DNA of 64,000 bases from a virus (IMGVR_UViG_3300025785_001261:1-64000); one strand, 5' to 3'; shown: positions 23,188 through 31,437, counted from the stretch's first letter. The notes: generated by a model not told the origin, from the sequence alone. Translations and numbers: made by a program.

Positions 23188-23486
23188 AGGTCACGGTCAA
23201 ACACAACTTGATTGTATTTCACAACCCATATGAATGGTATCCGTTGGCCGAGCGTCTGAGGAACGAATATGGGCAGAGTATCATGTTGATTTCGGCCCGT
23301 TGCCGTCGAGAACTGGGATTTACTGTGCGTTATCATAAGGGCTTGGCCGAACATGACAAAGACACATGGGAAGTGATGAAAAGCGAAGGATTCCACAATC
23401 GTTACCATTATGAGGATCAAGTACACCTAGACTTCTATAATCAAGCTCAAATGAGCTGGTTCGTGCTTAAATACCTAAATAACTAA
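23184..23486 (+). CDS. Tandem small protein array, member 8
   Basis: 100 residues with ATGA overlap, the last before the VWA gene. Contains WYPLAERLRNEYGQSIMLIS and ends AQMSWFVLKYLNN. A further probable relative stands alone at 27630-27872. Confidence 0.6.
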   Translation: MKVTVKHNLIVFHNPYEWYPLAERLRNEYGQSIMLISARCRRELGFTVRYHKGLAEHDKDTWEVMKSEGFHNRYHYEDQVHLDFYNQAQMSWFVLKYLNN

Positions 23487-23490
23487 GCGG

Positions 23491-23519
23491 TTGACCAATA
23501 ATGCCATTTCATGTATAAT
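23491..23519 (+). promoter_or_regulatory. Sigma70-type promoter for the VWA gene
   Basis: TTGACC 23491-23496, 17 bases, TATAAT 23514-23519; AAGGACAGG RBS precedes the ATG at 23548. It lets the VWA gene be made apart from the small-gene array. Confidence 0.78.
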
Positions 23520-23547
23520 AGTAGTATAGTTAATAATAAGGACAGGT

Positions 23548-24837
23548 ATGAGCACAGCCACTACAGCTAATAAAAAAGAGTCGGACAAGTTCAAGAATCT
23601 GTTGGGTCCTACAGATGCCAAACTGGATCGCGAAGTACGTGAGCAGTTGATCACAGCACGTGTGGGCCTCTTGCTCCGTGCACCGTTTTTTGGTAATCTT
23701 TCAACTCGTTTGAAGTTGGTCAATGCGGACGAATGGTGTCCTACTGCCGCCACCGACGGGCGTAATTTTTACTACAATAGTCGCTTCGTGGACATGCTCA
23801 AACCCAAAGAAGTCGAATTCTTGTTTGGACATGAGGTACTTCACTGTGTGTATGATCACTTTGGACGTAGAGGTGATAGAGATCCTCAGCTGTTCAACAT
23901 TGCCAATGACTACTGTGTCAACGGTGACTTGAAAAAACACCGTGTGGGCGAATTTATCACCAGTGTTCCTTGTTTATACGATGCCAAGTACGAAGGCATG
24001 AGCTCAGAAGAGATCTACGACATCCTGTACGAAAATGCTGAAAAGATTGACATGAGTCAGTTGATCGATAAACTGTTGGATGAACACTTGGACGGCGAAG
24101 GCAACGGTGAAGGATCCGGTGAGGAAGGCGATGATGCCAAAAATGGCAAAGGTCGCCCCCGGTACAGCGCCGAAGAAAAACAAAAGATCCGTGACGAAAT
24201 CAAAGAAGCGGTACTGGCAGCAGCTGCCGCTAGTGACGGTGCAGGTAACTTGCCAGCAGGGGTCAAGCGCATCATTGAAGACATGACTGCACCCAAGATG
24301 AACTGGCGTGAGCTATTGCGCATGCAGTTGGAATCCACAATCAAAAGTGACTATACTTGGATGCGCAACAGTCGTAGAGGCTGGCACATGGACGCGGTCA
24401 TGCCGGGCATGAAGCTGGATCCCATGATTGATATTGCCATCAGCATTGATGCTTCTGGATCCATGCAGGATCGAATGCTCAAGGACTTCCTAGCCGAAGT
24501 GGCCGGTATCATGGAACAGTTTCCCAACTATCGTATCCATGTGCTGTCGTTTGATACCGAAGTATATAATCCACAGCAGTTTGACAGTGAGAATCTGGAT
24601 GACATCACTGGCTATGAGATCATGGGCGGCGGAGGTACCGACTTTGATTCGGTATTCAACTACTTCAAAGATAACGAAATTGAACCCAAACGTCATATCA
24701 TGTTTACCGACGGTTATCCCAATGGTTCATGGGGCGATGAGCAGTACTGCGATACTGTGTTTATCATGCATGGAACCACTTCGATCGTTCCACCATTTGG
24801 ACAGTATGCCTACTATGAAGAAGAGAGTCGGCACTGA
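23548..24837 (+). CDS. Metallopeptidase-like (DUF2201) and VWA-domain protein
   Basis: 429 residues. HEVLH at 95-99 within FLFGHEVLHCVYDHFGRR is an HExxH zinc motif as in DUF2201 putative peptidases. A Gly/Glu-rich linker (about 185-205) leads to the C-terminal VWA domain with MIDAS motif IDASGSM (about 300-306) and a later TDGYPNGSWG. This two-part protein usually pairs with a MoxR ATPase, here at 20373-21458. Together they resemble chaperone- or insertase-like pairs such as RavA-ViaA. Peptidase activity is not established for the family. Confidence 0.8.
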   Translation: MSTATTANKKESDKFKNLLGPTDAKLDREVREQLITARVGLLLRAPFFGNLSTRLKLVNADEWCPTAATDGRNFYYNSRFVDMLKPKEVEFLFGHEVLHCVYDHFGRRGDRDPQLFNIANDYCVNGDLKKHRVGEFITSVPCLYDAKYEGMSSEEIYDILYENAEKIDMSQLIDKLLDEHLDGEGNGEGSGEEGDDAKNGKGRPRYSAEEKQKIRDEIKEAVLAAAAASDGAGNLPAGVKRIIEDMTAPKMNWRELLRMQLESTIKSDYTWMRNSRRGWHMDAVMPGMKLDPMIDIAISIDASGSMQDRMLKDFLAEVAGIMEQFPNYRIHVLSFDTEVYNPQQFDSENLDDITGYEIMGGGGTDFDSVFNYFKDNEIEPKRHIMFTDGYPNGSWGDEQYCDTVFIMHGTTSIVPPFGQYAYYEEESRH

Positions 24838-24868
24838 TATTGATTCACTGTGCCGGAATAATCTGCCG

Positions 24869-24876
24869 TATAAATA
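24869..24876 (+). promoter_or_regulatory. T4-type late promoter
   Basis: Perfect TATAAATA, 27 bases before the ATG at 24904, with TTTCAGGAAAA as RBS between. Confidence 0.7.
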
Positions 24877-24903
24877 GCCTTGTATACTCTTTCAGGAAAA
24901 TTT

Positions 24904-25671
24904 ATGTCAATAATCGGTGAAAATAATAACGAACTTTTCAAAGATGAAACCATTGGGTTTCAAGATGAAGCAATAAAAACGGCCAAAGGTTATCATTTTG
25001 ATAACAACCAATGGGATCATAGATATGATACAGCAACAGTCTTGGGCCGATTTGAAGGCGATTGGAAAGATGAAGTGGCCGACTTGGTGGCCAAATCAAA
25101 ACCACTGACCTTTCATACAAGAGGCGACGAGGATTATGTAGAATATAATCCACCCAGACCGTTTACAACAAAAAAACAAGGACCATTCAAAGATGCAGAG
25201 TCTGAATGGTTCAAACGGGTAGGATTTGGCGAGGGTTACTACAACTACGATATAATCAATAAGACAAACCCACAAGCTAGTAGCACTGTTCAAAAAATGG
25301 TCGATCGTTTTTGTTTTGAAACTCCTATTGCGTCCACAGTGCATGTGCAACTGACCGGCCAGTGTTTTCCTTGGCACGTAGATATATTCCAACATCGATA
25401 TAATTTTAAAAAAGCTGATCACTCTCGACTCATACGCATACATGTCATGCTGACCGATTGGCAACCTGGTCACTGGTTTGGATACGGTAACTACACCTAT
25501 ACCGGATGGAAAGCCGGCGATTTTCACACGTTCAACGTGGACAATGTACCACACTACACAGCCAATGCATCCTATCATCCACGAGTGAGTCTCATGGTTA
25601 CCGGTGTACGTACAGAGGCCACTGATAAATTTTTGTGGGAAGCCATACAAAACAAAACAGTTAAATTATAA
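24904..25671 (+). CDS. 2-oxoglutarate/Fe(II) or Asp/Asn beta-hydroxylase-like oxygenase
   Basis: 255 residues from ATG at 24904 (RBS AGGAAA); a codon at 24880 upstream has none. HVD at 158-160 in CFPWHVDIFQ, distal His 217 in VPHYTANASYHPRVSLMVTG and Arg 227 complete an iron and cosubstrate site. LIRIHVMLTDWQPGHWFGYG and WKAGDFHTFN fit the beta-helix of aspartyl/asparaginyl hydroxylase-like cupins. The substrate could be a protein or small molecule. It is expressed late by its promoter. Confidence 0.7.
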   Translation: MSIIGENNNELFKDETIGFQDEAIKTAKGYHFDNNQWDHRYDTATVLGRFEGDWKDEVADLVAKSKPLTFHTRGDEDYVEYNPPRPFTTKKQGPFKDAESEWFKRVGFGEGYYNYDIINKTNPQASSTVQKMVDRFCFETPIASTVHVQLTGQCFPWHVDIFQHRYNFKKADHSRLIRIHVMLTDWQPGHWFGYGNYTYTGWKAGDFHTFNVDNVPHYTANASYHPRVSLMVTGVRTEATDKFLWEAIQNKTVKL

Positions 25672-25685
25672 AGAGAAATTATCAC

Positions 25686-25976
25686 ATGAATCATGTAACA
25701 ACCTTAGATCGAGTAGTGGTCATTAGAGACGACAAAGAAACAACAACTTCATCGGGTCTTATTATTCCGGATCTAGATCCCTTGGTACGTACTGATACCG
25801 GATTGGTAGTAGCAGTTGGTCCTGGCAGAACTACCAAGAACAACGTGGTCATAGAGGTGGCAGTGGCAGTGGGTGATCGAGTCATGTTTGATTCTGGTGC
25901 CGGCATCAATGTAAGAACCAATGGCGAAGATCTCGTTGTACTCAAAGAAGACGAAATCATTGGAGTGGTTGAATAA
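25686..25976 (+). CDS. GroES-like co-chaperonin
   Basis: 96 residues, the normal size. TLDRVVVIRDDKETTTSSGLIIPD gives strand 1 and the mobile loop, then GLVVAVGPGRT, VGDRVMFDSGAG and the ending VLKEDEIIGVVE, all classical GroES. T4 uses gp31 in place of host GroES to fold its capsid protein in GroEL; this protein is closer to bacterial GroES by motif. RBS AGAGA is weak. The next ATG overlaps its stop. Confidence 0.9.
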   Translation: MNHVTTLDRVVVIRDDKETTTSSGLIIPDLDPLVRTDTGLVVAVGPGRTTKNNVVIEVAVAVGDRVMFDSGAGINVRTNGEDLVVLKEDEIIGVVE

Positions 25977-26101
25977 TGTTGACCTTTGTTACCATTATGG
26001 TGGGGATCTTAAAGATAGCCTGTGCAGTGGCCTTGGTGGCCACAGTGGCTGCCATAGTTGGCATAGCAGTTAGAGAAAATGAAAGGAACAATCATGAATA
26101 A
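25976..26101 (+). CDS. Small single-pass membrane peptide
   Basis: 41 residues, nearly all hydrophobic from residue 3 to 32 (KIACAVALVATVAAIVGIAV), then a charged tail RENERNNHE. The ATG shares one base with the GroES stop. Possibly a lysis or membrane helper; no evidence beyond the helix. Confidence 0.5.
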   Translation: MLTFVTIMVGILKIACAVALVATVAAIVGIAVRENERNNHE

Positions 26102-26261
26102 ATTTAGACAGTGGTACTGGCAAAACGCCACAGAAATCACCTGGTTCTTGACCGGTTGGTTGAGCCTGTGCCTGCTAGAGGATCTTGGTCGCAACAATTG
26201 GCTAGGCGTGGTATGGGACACAGCCTTGATAGCTTTGAATTTGGCAGTAAACCGTCGCTGA
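26094..26261 (+). CDS. Small membrane-associated protein
   Basis: 55 residues from ATG at 26094 with RBS AAAGGAA. Two moderately hydrophobic Trp-rich segments (ITWFLTGWLSLCLLEDLG; WLGVVWDTALIALNLAV). It overlaps the preceding peptide gene, so the two may be co-translated. A terminator follows. Confidence 0.55.
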   Translation: MNKFRQWYWQNATEITWFLTGWLSLCLLEDLGRNNWLGVVWDTALIALNLAVNRR

Positions 26262-26283
26262 TACCAGATCAATTTAGCCAAAA

Positions 26284-26310
26284 TACCCCTAAATGGGGTG
26301 TTTTTATTTT
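26284..26310 (+). terminator. Rho-independent terminator
   Basis: TACCCC-TAAAT-GGGGTG stem followed by TTTTTATTTT. It ends the oxygenase-GroES unit. Confidence 0.82.
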
Positions 26311-26329
26311 GACCGCTCTATAATCACAG

Positions 26330-26336
26330 TTAAATA
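26330..26336 (+). promoter_or_regulatory. Possible late promoter
   Basis: TTAAATA, one mismatch to the core TATAAATA, five bases before the ATG at 26342, after a terminator. Weak but well placed. Confidence 0.4.
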
Positions 26337-26341
26337 TCTGC

Positions 26342-26572
26342 ATGGATAATACAACTCAACCCCAATCAATCACAATAGCCGATCTTGATGTCGTCAAGAA
26401 AATTATCGAACTCGCTGCTGCACGTGGAGCATTCCGTGCTGAAGAGATGACCGACGTGGGTGCCATGTACGACAAACTGTCTGCGTTTTTACAAGCAGTG
26501 GTAACACAGGCACAACAAGCAGAAACAACAACTGATACAACAGCGCCAGCTGATCAATCTCAAGGAGAATAA
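26342..26572 (+). CDS. Small acidic conserved phage protein
   Basis: 76 residues. ADLDVVKKIIELAAARGAFRAEEMTDVGAMYDKLSAFLQAV is a two-helix unit that I recall from many T4-like phages of cyanobacteria and marine bacteria; then a disordered Gln/Thr tail. No function known. No RBS is visible, and the ATG is close to the late-like box. Confidence 0.65.
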   Translation: MDNTTQPQSITIADLDVVKKIIELAAARGAFRAEEMTDVGAMYDKLSAFLQAVVTQAQQAETTTDTTAPADQSQGE

Positions 26573-26573
26573 C

Positions 26574-27305
26574 ATGGCATTTATCAAACACGTAGGCAAG
26601 CAAGGAGATCGCAAGGTCAACATCCTGTTTAGAGAAGTTCCAGGAGAAGAGCACATGTGTTTGTGTATCTACCCTGAGACTTTACACGCACACTGGCAGG
26701 ATGCTGTGCAAAAGGTCCTGGAAAGCGATGTAGGCCAAAGCGCAGAACAGTTTGCAGATGCATTGCATCGCAACTTCTTGCCCGACGGCCGCGCTATCCT
26801 ACAGACCTTGCACGAAGAGCGCATGATCAAAAAACTGCGCACCAGTGATGTGATCGTTACGCCCAATGGTGCTGCTTCAATCCGCCTGGATGAACTCAAC
26901 AAGATGTTGAATGAAATGAAGTTAGGCGATGCCGCTGTCAAGAAGTTGGCCGAAAATGATGCCAGCCGTGGTCTAGTAGATCCACAGGTCAAGCGCAAGG
27001 CCGAAGCAGAATTCAAAGCCAGCCAAGCAGCCAAATCACAACCTGTACAGACACTACAAGCACCTGCCGAAGGTGCCTTGAGTGATCGTGACATCGCGGC
27101 CAACATGGTATTCCAGGCCAAGAAGATGGAACAAGAAGCCAAGGCCATGATTGCCGAAGCTGCACGCATGAAGAAAGATGCACAACGCATGGACCCCAAA
27201 GTAGTGGCTCGCGAAGCCACGATTGAGCAACCAGCAGACACAGCCGCACCAAAACGCGGTCGTCCTGCACGAGCCAAGACTGCGGTGGCCAATGCAGATC
27301 ATTGA
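26574..27305 (+). CDS. Conserved phage protein with coiled-coil C-terminus
   Basis: 243 residues. The N-terminal domain (1-130) is alpha/beta: KVNILFREVPGEEHMCLCIYPETL, then helices with LPDGRAILQTLHEERMIKKL. Residues about 135-215 are an Ala/Lys/Glu-rich coiled coil and the tail is basic (APKRGRPARAKTA), an AT-hook-like GRP motif that could touch DNA. RBS AAGGAG. Related proteins occur in other T4-like phages of aquatic bacteria as far as I remember; no function named. Confidence 0.65.
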   Translation: MAFIKHVGKQGDRKVNILFREVPGEEHMCLCIYPETLHAHWQDAVQKVLESDVGQSAEQFADALHRNFLPDGRAILQTLHEERMIKKLRTSDVIVTPNGAASIRLDELNKMLNEMKLGDAAVKKLAENDASRGLVDPQVKRKAEAEFKASQAAKSQPVQTLQAPAEGALSDRDIAANMVFQAKKMEQEAKAMIAEAARMKKDAQRMDPKVVAREATIEQPADTAAPKRGRPARAKTAVANADH

Positions 27306-27594
27306 TACTTTTTTGGATCAGTGGGAAAACATAATTGATGGTGTAAACAAAACAGACGTTCCCCTGGAATGTATCAAAAAGGTTGTAGTCAAACTGGCTG
27401 GCGGACGTCAAAAGACCATCAATGTGCATGCGCTGTTGAAGCAGGGACTGGAGCTGGAAGAAATAGAAACCATGCTCACTAGATTTTTTACCGAGCGTGA
27501 CAGCGAAATCAGAGATGTTGACTTCGTAGTAGATATTTCAGCAGTGGCTGACCTGGTCCAACCCGAAACTGACAAGTTATTAGGCAAACTCTAG
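27292..27594 (+). CDS. Conserved phage protein
   Basis: 100 residues from ATG at 27292, overlapping the previous gene by 14 bases. VPLECIKKVVVKLAGGRQKTINVHALLKQGLELEEIETML is a conserved stretch I recall from T4-like cyanophage proteins of unknown function; RDVDFVVDISAVADLVQPETDKLL ends it. A regular terminator follows. Confidence 0.7.
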   Translation: MQIIDTFLDQWENIIDGVNKTDVPLECIKKVVVKLAGGRQKTINVHALLKQGLELEEIETMLTRFFTERDSEIRDVDFVVDISAVADLVQPETDKLLGKL

Positions 27595-27616
27595 ATCGCA
27601 AGGTCCGGAGTTTTTT
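27586..27616 (+). terminator. Rho-independent terminator
   Basis: AAACTC-TA-GATC with a GCAA tetraloop and GGTC-CG-GAGTTT, then TTTT. The stem begins inside the last codons of the preceding gene. Confidence 0.8.
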
Positions 27617-27629
27617 GCTATAATTAGCT

Positions 27630-27872
27630 ATGCCAAAGACTGTCTTGCACACATTTACCATGTCGGATGTTGACGATCCATACTTATACGCGGCTTTTCC
27701 CTTGTCAGAGTGGCAAAAGACCGAACACGGCCGGTGGGTAATGGAGCATGCCATTGGTGAACCAACCTTTTATTGTAATGCAGATGCCAACACTTACGGA
27801 TTCCGGGTGGAAGTGATAGGTGATTTGACCGAACAGGATTTGACCTATTTCAAACTAAGGTGGAGCCGATGA
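27630..27872 (+). CDS. Small protein related to the tandem array
   Basis: 80 residues ending LTEQDLTYFKLRWSR, the same C-terminal signature as the eight array proteins at 21524-23486, and with a middle strand NTYGFRVEVIG like theirs (GFAFRFED in member 5). An extended -10 box TGCTATAAT (27619-27624 for the hexamer) ends five bases before the ATG, with no RBS. Its stop overlaps the epimerase ATG. Confidence 0.6.
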   Translation: MPKTVLHTFTMSDVDDPYLYAAFPLSEWQKTEHGRWVMEHAIGEPTFYCNADANTYGFRVEVIGDLTEQDLTYFKLRWSR

Positions 27873-28840
27873 AGGCATTGGTAACAGGTGGATTAGGTTT
27901 TATTGGACACTATGTAGTGGCCATGTTAGAAGCAGTAGGCTACGAAGTGGCCATCATTGATTCAATGACCACTTACGGTATCATACCCATTGGGGAACTT
28001 ACACCCTTGTTGTCGGAACGCATGGCACAGTTTAGTACTAGAGATATTACCATAGCTGACATCAGTGAACCGTTTGATCACAGCATACTTGACGGTGTAG
28101 ATGTAGTCATACACTTGGCCAGCTTTCCGCGGCAAAAAGTAGTGAATCACAATCCACAGGCCGGTTCCAGAGTCATGAGTGAAGGCCTGCTGAATCTCTT
28201 AGAGCTCAGTGTCAAGCATCAGGTTAAAAAGTTTGTGTATGTGAGCTCCAGTATGGTTTATGGCGATTTCAACAAGACCTATTTTGATGGTATAAACGAA
28301 AGTGACGACTGTAGACCCATGGGTCAGTACGGCATCATGAAGCTGGCCGGCGAGTGGTTAGTGCAGGATTATACACGCCGTACTGGCATGAGCCATGTGA
28401 TTGTAAGACCCAGTGCTGTGTATGGTCCTAGAGATGTGGAAGATCGTGTGGTTAGTCGTTTCCTGATAACAGCCATGCAGGGTGGTGAAATACAGGTCAA
28501 CGGTGGCAATGAGAGCCTGGACTTTACCTATGTAACTGACTGTGCCGCCGGCATAGTAGTGGCCGCAGTCAAAACAACCATTGAAAATCGCACTTACAAT
28601 CTCAGCAGAGGACATGCCAGAACCTTGAGCGAAGCGGCCCAGGTAGCTGTGACCACAGCCGGCGCTGGAACTATTCGCCTGAATGATCCTGATGGTGCTT
28701 ATCCCAGTCGCGGACAATTAAATACACTTAATGCTCAACAGGATCTTGGGTTTGCTCCCGAAGTCGACATTGAACAAGGTTTCAAGGACTATTATGAATG
28801 GCTTAAGAATTCCATTTACGGGATTAAAAAAGCAGTATAA
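27869..28840 (+). CDS. NAD-dependent epimerase/dehydratase (extended SDR)
   Basis: 323 residues from the ATGA overlap. GGLGFIG (7-13) binds NAD; SSS at 126-128 and YGIMK (Y154, K158) form the catalytic triad. Length and the RPSAVYGPRD motif fit UDP-glucose 4-epimerase-like SDRs, which epimerise or dehydrate nucleotide sugars. It heads the sugar-tailoring region and likely acts before the aminotransferase next to it. Confidence 0.85.
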   Translation: MKALVTGGLGFIGHYVVAMLEAVGYEVAIIDSMTTYGIIPIGELTPLLSERMAQFSTRDITIADISEPFDHSILDGVDVVIHLASFPRQKVVNHNPQAGSRVMSEGLLNLLELSVKHQVKKFVYVSSSMVYGDFNKTYFDGINESDDCRPMGQYGIMKLAGEWLVQDYTRRTGMSHVIVRPSAVYGPRDVEDRVVSRFLITAMQGGEIQVNGGNESLDFTYVTDCAAGIVVAAVKTTIENRTYNLSRGHARTLSEAAQVAVTTAGAGTIRLNDPDGAYPSRGQLNTLNAQQDLGFAPEVDIEQGFKDYYEWLKNSIYGIKKAV

Positions 28841-29879
28841 CAATCTACGTAGCGAAATCTTGGATGTCACAGATGAAGTGCTACGTTCGGGTCAACTCAT
28901 GGGCGGTAACTACACCGCTGAGTTTGAAAACTGGTTGGCCCGTAAGAATCATTCAAAGTATGCTGTGACCTGTCACTCGGGTAGTCAGGCCTTGGAAATC
29001 ATTGCCGAATACTATCGCTTACAAAGCAGTGTACGTCCGCCTAGAGTAGTCTTACCCAGTATGACCTATGTGGCCACAGCCAATGCATTCATGCGTGCTG
29101 GTTGGGACCTATGGATTTGCGACACCGATGCCAATGGCATACTAAACAAAGACAAGGTACCACAGGATCTTAGCATACAGGCCACTGTGTTGGTTGGCCT
29201 ATACGGTGCTGCGGTCAATGCCGATCGCTTCTGGGGCACTGACCTTGTGATTGAAGATGGTGCACAGCACTGGCTCAGTAACAAGTGCAACAGAGTAGGC
29301 AATGCCACAGCTATCAGCTTTGATCCCATGAAGAATCTCAATGCCTACGGCAATGGCGGTGCTGTAGTAACCGATGACATAGATCTGTTGGAATATGCTA
29401 GAGAATGGATCAACAATGGCAAACCTCGTCATACCAATATAGGCACCAACAGTCGAATGAGTGAAGTAGACTGCGCACAGATGATGATCAAGACCCAACA
29501 CATTGATGCCTGGCAAGAACGGCGCAGAAACATCTGCCTGTACTGGTTAGGACGCTTGAAAAATACCGGCATCCGTAGCTTGATCACCGCACAGAATTTT
29601 GAAACACACGCTTACCACAAGTTTGTGATTGACGTGGATTCGCGTGATATCCTAGCAAGAAATTTAGAAATCAAAGGCATTGAAACTCGTGTACACTACC
29701 GCGAGCCCTTGCATGAGCTGACTGCTTATGCAGACTATCACGGACCTGATATTCTCAGTGTGGCAAGCAGTCTAAGCCGACGTGTACTGAGCCTTCCACT
29801 GTATCCTGAACTAAGTGACTTGGAAGTAGAATATATTATTGATTCGGTACTAGATTGCGCTTTATCAGTGCGTAGCTAG
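28794..29879 (+). CDS. DegT/DnrJ/EryC1 PLP-dependent aminotransferase
   Basis: 361 residues from ATG at 28794, overlapping the epimerase by 47 bases. IPFTGLKKQYNNL start, SGSQAL (62-67) phosphate cup, EDGAQH (154-159) with D155, and SFDPMKNLNAYGNGG with K180 as the PLP lysine. These enzymes aminate keto-sugars bound to nucleotides. With an epimerase/dehydratase upstream, an amino-sugar product is likely. It ends inside the start-distal part of the next convergent gene. Confidence 0.85.
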   Translation: MNGLRIPFTGLKKQYNNLRSEILDVTDEVLRSGQLMGGNYTAEFENWLARKNHSKYAVTCHSGSQALEIIAEYYRLQSSVRPPRVVLPSMTYVATANAFMRAGWDLWICDTDANGILNKDKVPQDLSIQATVLVGLYGAAVNADRFWGTDLVIEDGAQHWLSNKCNRVGNATAISFDPMKNLNAYGNGGAVVTDDIDLLEYAREWINNGKPRHTNIGTNSRMSEVDCAQMMIKTQHIDAWQERRRNICLYWLGRLKNTGIRSLITAQNFETHAYHKFVIDVDSRDILARNLEIKGIETRVHYREPLHELTAYADYHGPDILSVASSLSRRVLSLPLYPELSDLEVEYIIDSVLDCALSVRS

Positions 29880-31437
29880 ACAACCAAGCCCAGTCATAAC
29901 TTTTTTTCAAGGCATCAAAATCACCGCCAACAGCATCGTAGTATTCCACAGCATCTTCTGCACCGCACACACTCCATTCACTGTTTTTTACCGCTCCAGA
30001 ATCAGTAAGCCACTCACGTAACCGCGATTCATTTTCTATATCGGGCAGACTAGCTTTTAATTTCAACACTTCACGGAATGCTGTACGCCAGGTCATCCAG
30101 GGTGTGTCATTGTAGTAGGCTGTTCCGCTCAGGATCGGCACCACTTCGTGTGCATCATCTAGAGTAAAGTCTAGTCCCACACCGGGGTTGGCCAAGACCA
30201 AACGACGATTGTAAGCAATCATGGCCTGATGACCATAGGTTAGACCGTTGATGGGATTGCGTGCATGGAAGATATAGTGCTTGGGTTCCTGCAATCTATC
30301 AGGTTGCCAGGTCCAGTCAAATGTACCTTCTACACGCAACTTGGCAAATACAGCAAAAAACCAAGGTGTGGTGCTGAGCCTGGCAGCTGCTTGATAGGCT
30401 GCCACACGTCCTGTGACTCCTGAGCTACGATGTATACGATTGTTGCTGTTTTGAGTAGTTACATTTAGAAATGCCCAGTTCTGATCAGCACCTGGTTCAC
30501 CGTTGTCAATAAACACAATGTCTAGTGGTGGTTCCTGTCCACGTGCATAGCTCTTGTCAATGTAAGGATAATCGTAAATCTGCCGACGTAGATGCGTTTT
30601 GGCTTCTCTAGGTACTACTGTAACTCCAGCACCACGTGTGAGTGGCACCACAGTTTTAGTACGTTCTTGCCACAAGCTCACTGTGGGTTCAAACACAGTA
30701 CTACCACCGGTGCTGAACATGACCAATGGTGTGACAAACTCGTGCTCCTGTATAGCGGCCACATGAGTATCGTGTGCATGTTCAACCACTGGCATGGGCT
30801 TACGTGGTACCATGATATTCTCTACGAAGTTAAGTCCATCATACCATTCCAGTAACTTGATGTCTTGGCTACGTTCTAAGAATGTGGGTACATGTACATA
30901 AAAGGTGTCACCAAACCTTTGTCGATCAGATGCAAACACATGTAGCATGCTCTGTTGCCATTCGCTGGGATGCCAAGTAAAGTTGAAATAGGTATAGTCG
31001 CATACACTACTAACTACCCAGGCATACTCTGACGAAGTCTTGCTCAACAGGCGACGTAGAGTTCCTAAATAGTCGCTTACATAGCGTACTGTGTGCTCAC
31101 AGGCCACATCAACACCTTCGCCGTGGTCTATGCCTAGTACTGCGACAGATTCCTTGCGTTTCAGTATTGGATGGTTGTAATTGGTATCGGTATAACCAGC
31201 TGTGGGAACCAGTTCGGTGCCACCATTCTGCTGGTGTTGGCTGGGCCATACATGTCGTTGATGACTCTCCCAGGGCACAGGTTCCCATAAAAAATCAAAG
31301 CCCCGATAGTCAGTTAAATAGTTGACCCACCAAAAGTATCTAGTACGACTCAATTCCTTAGCCTGATCCAGATCACGAGCCCATCGCTCGTGAGCAAACA
31401 AGTTGGGTTTGGGTCCGGAATAAAATATATCAAACAT
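29836..31437 (-). CDS. Large glycosyltransferase-related protein with three internal repeats
   Basis: 533 residues. A segment with the pattern aromatic-WV...DY...F-F-x-W-x-P...HV(W/F)xS occurs at about 34-63 and 137-168, with a third form at 358-391. The C-terminal part (about 304-460) matches the GT2-like protein at 46230-47165: DIVFIDNGEPG, GRVAAYQAAARLSTTPWF, HARNPINGLTYG, TWRTAFREVLKL. The DGD metal motif of that protein is absent here. Catalysis is therefore doubtful; it could be a recognition or scaffold subunit. Its start codon overlaps that of the next plus gene at CATG. Confidence 0.55.
   Translation of the reverse strand: MFDIFYSGPKPNLFAHERWARDLDQAKELSRTRYFWWVNYLTDYRGFDFLWEPVPWESHQRHVWPSQHQQNGGTELVPTAGYTDTNYNHPILKRKESVAVLGIDHGEGVDVACEHTVRYVSDYLGTLRRLLSKTSSEYAWVVSSVCDYTYFNFTWHPSEWQQSMLHVFASDRQRFGDTFYVHVPTFLERSQDIKLLEWYDGLNFVENIMVPRKPMPVVEHAHDTHVAAIQEHEFVTPLVMFSTGGSTVFEPTVSLWQERTKTVVPLTRGAGVTVVPREAKTHLRRQIYDYPYIDKSYARGQEPPLDIVFIDNGEPGADQNWAFLNVTTQNSNNRIHRSSGVTGRVAAYQAAARLSTTPWFFAVFAKLRVEGTFDWTWQPDRLQEPKHYIFHARNPINGLTYGHQAMIAYNRRLVLANPGVGLDFTLDDAHEVVPILSGTAYYNDTPWMTWRTAFREVLKLKASLPDIENESRLREWLTDSGAVKNSEWSVCGAEDAVEYYDAVGGDFDALKKSYDWAWLSSYALIKRNLVPNQ

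Noticed and set aside
25096-25650. 184-residue minus-strand ORF
   Set aside because: Antisense to the oxygenase gene whose active-site motifs and RBS are clear.
26309-26324. Promoter from TTGACC at 26309 and TATAAT at 26319
   Set aside because: Only four bases separate the boxes, so they cannot work as a pair.
26669-27292. 207-residue minus-strand ORF
   Set aside because: Low-complexity Ala/Ser shadow of the coiled-coil gene on the plus strand.
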